A DNA stretch of 18,941 bases from a bacterium (GTDB lineage Bacteria > Babelota > Babeliae > Babelales > Vermiphilaceae), in NCBI GenBank assembly GCA_021827875.1, contig JAKAUA010000077.1, positions 1 to 18,941 of the forward strand, read 5' to 3'. Positions within the stretch are counted from its first letter, which is position 1, and each line of letters opens with the position of its first letter. The notes beneath the pieces were generated by a model. It searched no databases. It saw only the letters and a list, made by a program, of their open reading frames with translations, and was not told where the DNA came from. Shown one piece after another: positions 14,506-18,941 of this stretch. The translations under genes and the position numbers were made by a program.

Positions 14506-15291
14506 ATGAAATATATCATCTATACTATGATAAGCATGTCAGTAATTGTTTGTTGGAGTGCCGAAGATCAAAAAAGAGGTATTATACATTATCCGTCACT
14601 CGTTACTTTTGCCCATGAACAAGGCATCGTGAGTGAACAATTTGATTTATCGCATGAAGATGTTACTCAAATGGAAAGTATCGCCGATCTTATTGATACA
14701 CAGCACGCAAAAAATTTAGCTTTTATTACTGCGCGCCTACTAACTACCACAGGAAGCAATAAGACGGTTTCATATGTTGGGGCGAATGGTCTGCATAGAT
14801 TGTGGTGGTTCAAAGGGCATCTTTATCCCGAAAATAAGAGCGACGACGGCGAAAATGAATTAGTGTATAACAGATTTCCTTCTTTTGAAATTGATCCTAG
14901 CAGCAAAATGATGGTACGTGGAGAGGTGCCTTACTTCATAGCAAAACATGGCGGTGATGATGCGGCAGATGATAACAATACTATTAATTTTTATTACATA
15001 GGATCGAGCCGTGATTTGATAAGCAAAGATATAAGAGGGCATTATTTACGTGCACTTTTAATGGCTCATTATGGAGCAAGTCATGAAAATACTGCGCGTC
15101 AAGCGGCATGTCATTTTTTGACACAAGTATATCAAGGAAAAGAATTAATTCCTGATGTAAAGGTTGATAGACAATTGGCACAGTATTATGAGACACAATC
15201 CAATAAAGATCTTGTACCTGTTAATCTACCGGCGACGCCAGGAATTTGGAATAAATTTTCTCAAGTATTTGCTGGCCTTACGCGCAATTAA
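14506..15291 (+). CDS. Unrecognised exported protein
   Basis: A 261-residue protein whose signal peptide (about 1-19, ending CWSA) is followed by a soluble domain with no recognisable motif. The frame is open back to 14425, but I choose the ATG at 14506 because GAGGG lies about six bases before it and it starts exactly at the signal peptide. Features of the mature part are FPSFEIDPSSKMMVRGEVPYF, a DDAADDNN acidic stretch, and a helical second half (SRDLISKDIRGHYLRALL onward). It converges with the dCache receptor gene, with nine bases between the stops. Function unknown. Confidence 0.65.
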   Translation: MKYIIYTMISMSVIVCWSAEDQKRGIIHYPSLVTFAHEQGIVSEQFDLSHEDVTQMESIADLIDTQHAKNLAFITARLLTTTGSNKTVSYVGANGLHRLWWFKGHLYPENKSDDGENELVYNRFPSFEIDPSSKMMVRGEVPYFIAKHGGDDAADDNNTINFYYIGSSRDLISKDIRGHYLRALLMAHYGASHENTARQAACHFLTQVYQGKELIPDVKVDRQLAQYYETQSNKDLVPVNLPATPGIWNKFSQVFAGLTRN

Positions 15292-15300
15292 TAGATTTTT

Positions 15301-17451
15301 TTAATACAGATATACCATGGTTACTGCCCAAACTACGCCCAAGATAAATGGCCAATAAAGTAATTTAGTAATAATATTGCGATCATAGCGAATGAGCGGC
15401 ACATTCATTTTAAACATGTGAATGCAGGTGGTAATCAAAATTAAAATAATCGTTAAGTAGAGAGTAAAATAGAAGATTTCGAAATAAACAAACTCGTGAG
15501 AAGCTATTTTACTTCTAAATTGAATTTGTGCAAATACTGCGCTAAAAAATGCGGTGGCACATGTTCCTAAAATAAACTCAAATTTCTTTTCTGAGAAATA
15601 AGTAAGCAGTAATACAAATAAAATTACAGCAATCACACACAATGCAAGCAAGTCGGTCAAAATAGTGTCTAATAAATAGCGTTGTGCCACTACGTTAAGA
15701 CGCATCTCGGGCATTTGTTCAAAAGGTGCTTCAGCATAGATACCAAAAGGTCCATAACTATAAAGACCAAAGTTGGTTAAATAATGTTCTATTTCATAAT
15801 CAAAATAACTTTTAAGTAGATGCCATCCGCTAAGCTTCGCGTCTTGGCCTATGCCGGGCAAGGTGGCGGGATTAATAACTTTATACGCATCAAGATCTGG
15901 CACGAGCATCATATTTTTTTCAAAATCTTTGTGTCTCAATTGAACTTTTATATTTTTTATATCAAAAGGAAAAGCATTATAGCTTAAATTCTGATTAATC
16001 TGTGCTTGCACTTGCCAAATGATGGTCTCAGCCCTTTCACGCTTAGTTCTGCTTAGTTCTGTAATAGTAGTTTTATGCGTGGCTTGTGGCAAAATAAAGC
16101 CGCGCTCTGCGCCATCATGCACACCATCAAAATAGCGTTGCCAGACGAATCCGACAAATTCGAGCTGATCATTTCCGGTAAATTGCATATCATTAATAAT
16201 AATGCCGGTAGGCACATAATTTTTATTTTTATAGCGGTAAGTTAATAATGCATTTAAGTCATCACTATTTTTCTTTGTTATATCTTTTTGTTCGCCGGTG
16301 TGCACATTTTCAAATTGCTTTAGAAATGTATACAGCCCTGCTTTATTTTCTACCGCCAAATCGTGTTTATCCATATGAGGAAACTGTATGGACAATATCC
16401 ATGCGCTAGCAATGCCCAATAAAAACAGAAGACTTACAGCGCCGCTAATAATCCAGAGAAAAATATGATGCGGATGTTTATATAAAGGGGGCAATAACAA
16501 TAATGTGCACAGTAATACAAAAATAAAGCTTATGATAATCAATAAAAGATGATGGCGTAAAAAGTCGCCGGCTAATGGCAATTCACGCTTATCAACAACA
16601 CCGGCTAATAACCATCCGGTTGCATTTACTTTGTTAAAGAAGAGCCATGATGCATCGCCGGTCATTTCGTTATGATAACGAGTAAAAGCGGAGCCGGAGT
16701 GTTCAGCTTTTACTGCTGCTTTGGCAACGGAAGGCTGTTTTACTTGCTGCGCAAGGTCAACAATATTCTTTTTTGTGCGCACCAAAAAATGTGCGGGATG
16801 AGTCAGGATGGTACCTTTTTGATCGAGTAAAAAGCGGTAGCCGGTACTATCGGTATATAGGGTAGAAAGCACATGGCGAATATGCGCCATTGAGACCGTG
16901 GCAAAAGCAAGTCCTATCAATTGATGAGTTTTTTGATCGTGTACAGGTGCCACAGTATAAAAGATAGGTTGATTAGTTTTTTCATCAAAAAACAGACCGG
17001 AAGTTTCTTTGTTTTCAGCAATTGTTTGTTGATACCACGTCTCTTGCATAATCGATTGCGGTAAATCCTGCATGCTTTGCGTATCTTCTTGCTCACCATA
17101 ATAGGGGGCATACCAGGGTTGTATTATAATTAATCCCAAACCGGTCACCGCTGCCGGTTTTGTTTTAAGATAATTGGTTATTTTAGTGCGATCGATACCA
17201 TTTTTCTCTATATCATCTTTGAGCGTGTGCACTAATGAGCTGAGGCTATTTATATTTTCAGAAAGATAGTCTGCAATAACTTTATTTTTTTGACTCGCTT
17301 GCTCATACGCAGTTTGTTTAAGCTGATGACGTATTCTTAAAAAGTTAAACGTAAAGAGAAGAAAAAAACAAAATCCAATAATACCGGCAATCGTGATGAT
17401 TGTTTTAATGACACCATGGTGTTCTTTATGAATACGTGCTTCAGTTACCAT
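15301..17451 (-). CDS. dCache sensor fused to a pLGIC-like receptor
   Basis: A 716-residue membrane protein. Approximate positions: helix 1 at 16-38; an extracytoplasmic double-Cache domain at 40-290, with LGLIIIQPWYAP, a distal FYTVAPVHDQKTHQLIGLAFATVSM strand pair and GYRFLLDQKGTILTHP; helix 2 at 300-322; helix 3 at 329-354; a pLGIC-type ligand domain at 360-590 with FPFD (494-497) and MMLVPDLDAYKV; then four helices M1 596-618, M2 622-646, M3 654-680 and M4 696-716. The C-terminal half matches the two receptors at 347-2670, including RNIITKLLYWP before M4. The dCache domain sits where those proteins have a short helix 1-2 loop. M1 lacks the proline of the relative. ATG at 17451 is preferred over TTG at 17457, since AAGGAG lies nine bases ahead. 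Cache ligands are usually small metabolites; the ligand here is unknown. Confidence 0.78.
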   Translation of the reverse strand: MVTEARIHKEHHGVIKTIITIAGIIGFCFFLLFTFNFLRIRHQLKQTAYEQASQKNKVIADYLSENINSLSSLVHTLKDDIEKNGIDRTKITNYLKTKPAAVTGLGLIIIQPWYAPYYGEQEDTQSMQDLPQSIMQETWYQQTIAENKETSGLFFDEKTNQPIFYTVAPVHDQKTHQLIGLAFATVSMAHIRHVLSTLYTDSTGYRFLLDQKGTILTHPAHFLVRTKKNIVDLAQQVKQPSVAKAAVKAEHSGSAFTRYHNEMTGDASWLFFNKVNATGWLLAGVVDKRELPLAGDFLRHHLLLIIISFIFVLLCTLLLLPPLYKHPHHIFLWIISGAVSLLFLLGIASAWILSIQFPHMDKHDLAVENKAGLYTFLKQFENVHTGEQKDITKKNSDDLNALLTYRYKNKNYVPTGIIINDMQFTGNDQLEFVGFVWQRYFDGVHDGAERGFILPQATHKTTITELSRTKRERAETIIWQVQAQINQNLSYNAFPFDIKNIKVQLRHKDFEKNMMLVPDLDAYKVINPATLPGIGQDAKLSGWHLLKSYFDYEIEHYLTNFGLYSYGPFGIYAEAPFEQMPEMRLNVVAQRYLLDTILTDLLALCVIAVILFVLLLTYFSEKKFEFILGTCATAFFSAVFAQIQFRSKIASHEFVYFEIFYFTLYLTIILILITTCIHMFKMNVPLIRYDRNIITKLLYWPFILGVVWAVTMVYLY

Positions 17452-17491
17452 AGACAAGAGCTCCTTTTTTTAATGCCATGTTCAAGCATTT

Positions 17492-17513
17492 AAATTGCAT
17501 GTCATGGCAATTT
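17492..17513. promoter_or_regulatory. Inverted repeats upstream of the dCache receptor gene
   Basis: AAATTGC/GCAATTT (arms 17492-17498 and 17507-17513) lies about 41 bases before the receptor start. A second pair, AATGC/GCATT (17472-17476 and 17486-17490), is between it and the gene. Two symmetric sites in a short leader look like operators, but no promoter is clear. Confidence 0.3.
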
Positions 17514-17542
17514 GTTTTCGTAAGTTTTCTTTTTTCAAAAGA

Positions 17543-17570
17543 ATAACGAAAGGGCTTCATCTTTCGTTAT
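17543..17570 (-). terminator. Terminator after the ATP synthase c gene
   Basis: A perfect 10-bp stem, ATAACGAAAG with CTTTCGTTAT, encloses an 8-base loop; on the minus strand TCTTTT follows. The TAA stop codon of the c gene (17567-17569) lies inside the stem. It separates the a-c genes from the receptor gene downstream. Confidence 0.7.
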
Positions 17571-18517
17571 CTAAAAAAATATATCAAAATTGCAATCAAG
17601 AATGCATAGATTGCACCGGTATCAACCATTCCTTGGCCAAACATACTCACGCGGGATAAAGTAGAATGGTTTTCGGGAACGAGTGCTATTTCTTTGCATG
17701 CAGCGCCCGCTATACGTCCGGAGCTGAACCCCGGGCCAAAAGTGCCAATGCCAACACACAGTGCTGCACAAAGCATAGCAATTGCACTGAGAAGATTGTC
17801 ACCCACACTTGTACTGAGCAGAATCAAAGAAAGCAACAATGCAAATAAAATAGGTGTTTCTATAATTGCTTGGCTAATAAAAGTAAAAGATAATAATTTT
17901 TGATACGCCTGGCGATTTACGCCAACGCTTTCGCAGGCAATTTTAGCAAAGTTAGCTACGCCCAACGCTGGTCCAATACTGCCAATGCCAATGCACAAAC
18001 CACCTGCCAATAAACGCAGAGCATCAGCTAATGTTGTTGCAGAGGCAACTTGCGCTTTAATAAATATCGCGATAATGAAGCCAAAAACAATAGGTGTTTG
18101 AATAATAGATTGGCTCAACAGCATAAAGCGTAAAATTTGTTGTTCAAAAAAGGGTTGACGCGCAAGCGAGCGACACGCACGACTTGCCGGAAAATAAGAG
18201 GCAAATCCTATTACTAGTCCAGTTGTGGCTAATGCAGCAGCAATACCCAAATAGGCAATGCCGGTATACAAAGTGATTGGTGCAGAGCCGAACATAAGCA
18301 ACATTGCCATGGTAAGGCCAGAAATCGCAGCAAACTCAAGCATCGCCATACCTACTACAGACATGCGCAGTATAGATGAGGAAACCTGTGGTTGTATATG
18401 CATTGCACGTAATGCATCAATACCTATAAGGCCTTGTCCAAGTCCAACGCCGATGGCGCTCACACATACTAATAATGCGATAGCAATGTAATGAAAAAAT
18501 TCTCCCCAAGGGATCAC
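17567..18517 (-). CDS. atpE: ATP synthase c subunit with four fused hairpins
   Basis: This subunit forms the rotating membrane ring of the F-type ATP synthase. A normal c subunit has one two-helix hairpin of about 80 residues. This 316-residue protein has four, in tandem (about 8-76, 84-153, 164-234, 243-313), so eight membrane helices. The ion-binding position in the second helix of each is E61, Q140, E220 and D299, spaced 79-80 residues apart. Hairpin 2 therefore lacks a carboxylate. Hairpins 1 and 2 keep the polar-loop QP (Q42-P43; ARQP at 119-122); hairpins 3 and 4 do not. Hairpin 4 (GQGMVDTGAIYAFLIA) and the GLGQG of hairpin 1 resemble parts of sodium-type c subunits. It starts with GTG, overlapping the a subunit stop by four bases (GTGA), with AGGAG eight bases upstream. 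A V-type K subunit is less likely, given the F-type a gene next to it. Confidence 0.85.
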   Translation of the reverse strand: MIPWGEFFHYIAIALLVCVSAIGVGLGQGLIGIDALRAMHIQPQVSSSILRMSVVGMAMLEFAAISGLTMAMLLMFGSAPITLYTGIAYLGIAAALATTGLVIGFASYFPASRACRSLARQPFFEQQILRFMLLSQSIIQTPIVFGFIIAIFIKAQVASATTLADALRLLAGGLCIGIGSIGPALGVANFAKIACESVGVNRQAYQKLLSFTFISQAIIETPILFALLLSLILLSTSVGDNLLSAIAMLCAALCVGIGTFGPGFSSGRIAGAACKEIALVPENHSTLSRVSMFGQGMVDTGAIYAFLIAILIYFFR

Positions 18518-18941
18518 GGTACATCTCCTATCTGCATATTTTCTTCCTCTTGATGTTCTACTGCAATGGCAAGATACGTTAATGAAAGCATAGCAAATAC
18601 AAATGCTTGTAATAATCCTTCAAAGACCACAAAGAAGAGGGTAATTCCTAATCCCACTCCTAAAAGGCTTGTTTCCCAGATGATCGAGCCTTTAATAAAC
18701 GAGAGGTAGAGTCGTGCAATGACCGAGCCGCCAAAAATGTTACCAAACAGACGGAAAGATAATGAGATAATAGATGAAAGTTTACCAATAACATGAAGCG
18801 GAAACATTACAAAAAGTGGTGCAAAATATTCTTTTATATAAGCAAAAATACCATGTGCGCGTATGGCATACCATTGTGTGTAAAAAAATGAAAGTAGGCC
18901 CATCGCAAGCGTGGTATTAATATCAGCCGTGGGCTCTTCTG
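18514..18941 (-). CDS. atpB: ATP synthase a subunit, C-terminal part, cut by the right window edge
   Basis: This subunit provides the half-channels through which ions reach the c ring. About 141 residues are visible and the frame is open to the window edge, where EEPTADINTTLAMGLLSFF corresponds to the conserved P-T-x-D-x-N-x-T segment. The essential Arg lies in LSFRLFGNIFGG. The last helices include EGLLQAFVFAMLSLTYLAIAVEH, as in other bacterial a subunits. An internal ATG at 18903 is not the start. It is followed directly by the four-hairpin c gene with a four-base stop/start overlap, so the two are translationally coupled. The b, delta and F1 genes do not follow c, unlike the classic atp operon. 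Confidence 0.92.
   Translation of the reverse strand, partial: EEPTADINTTLAMGLLSFFYTQWYAIRAHGIFAYIKEYFAPLFVMFPLHVIGKLSSIISLSFRLFGNIFGGSVIARLYLSFIKGSIIWETSLLGVGLGITLFFVVFEGLLQAFVFAMLSLTYLAIAVEHQEEENMQIGDVP

Noticed and set aside
17567..18517. Assignment of the c subunit to a V/A-type ATPase (K subunit)
   Set aside because: The translationally coupled upstream gene is a typical bacterial F-type a subunit, so an F-type ring is more likely despite the fusion.

Overview
The window is AT-rich, bacterial and densely coded on both strands. It holds a TonB/TolA-like transducer (so a two-membrane envelope), an F-type ATP synthase a subunit, bacterial replication genes (holB, tmk), several unrecognised short proteins with signal peptides, and a set of strange membrane receptors. 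Few ordinary biosynthetic genes are present. This fits a reduced, host-associated Gram-negative lineage. The style recalls candidate phylum Dependentiae (TM6), but that is an impression and not a demonstrated assignment. I saw no tRNA, rRNA, CRISPR array or transposase.

Layout. 1-346: end of an unrecognised gene cut by the window edge. 347-2670 (minus): two adjacent paralogues of a pentameric ligand-gated ion channel (pLGIC, Cys-loop/Pro-loop) type protein; the downstream one lacks the channel domain. 2759-4747: a Nudix hydrolase gene with its own promoter, between a TonB-like gene and a duplicated copy of that gene's last codons. 4829-6796: 3-methyladenine DNA glycosylase, convergent with a tmk-holB pair. 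6854-8771: possible operator, ferredoxin and an acyl-CoA synthetase. 8772-9084: hairpin-rich non-coding stretch ending in a strong terminator. 9085-11692 (minus): a probable operon of M48 metallopeptidase, secreted HAD-like protein, secreted unknown and a HicB-like antitoxin without HicA. 11876-15291: secreted unknowns, a small coiled-coil envelope protein and a cysteine synthase/cystathionine beta-synthase family enzyme. 15301-17451 (minus): a dCache sensor fused to a third pLGIC-like receptor. 17567-18941 (minus): ATP synthase c, made of four fused hairpins, and the end of the a subunit.

Three things stand out. First, three pLGIC-like proteins share an unusual three-helix N-terminal membrane module, and in one of them a dCache domain sits in the loop between the first two helices. 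This suggests a built-in route from small-molecule sensing to a channel. Second, the c subunit is a four-hairpin protein in which three hairpins keep the ion-binding carboxylate and one carries Gln. Third, a palindromic element of about 50 bp lies in frame inside two unrelated genes without breaking either, like the Rickettsia palindromic elements.
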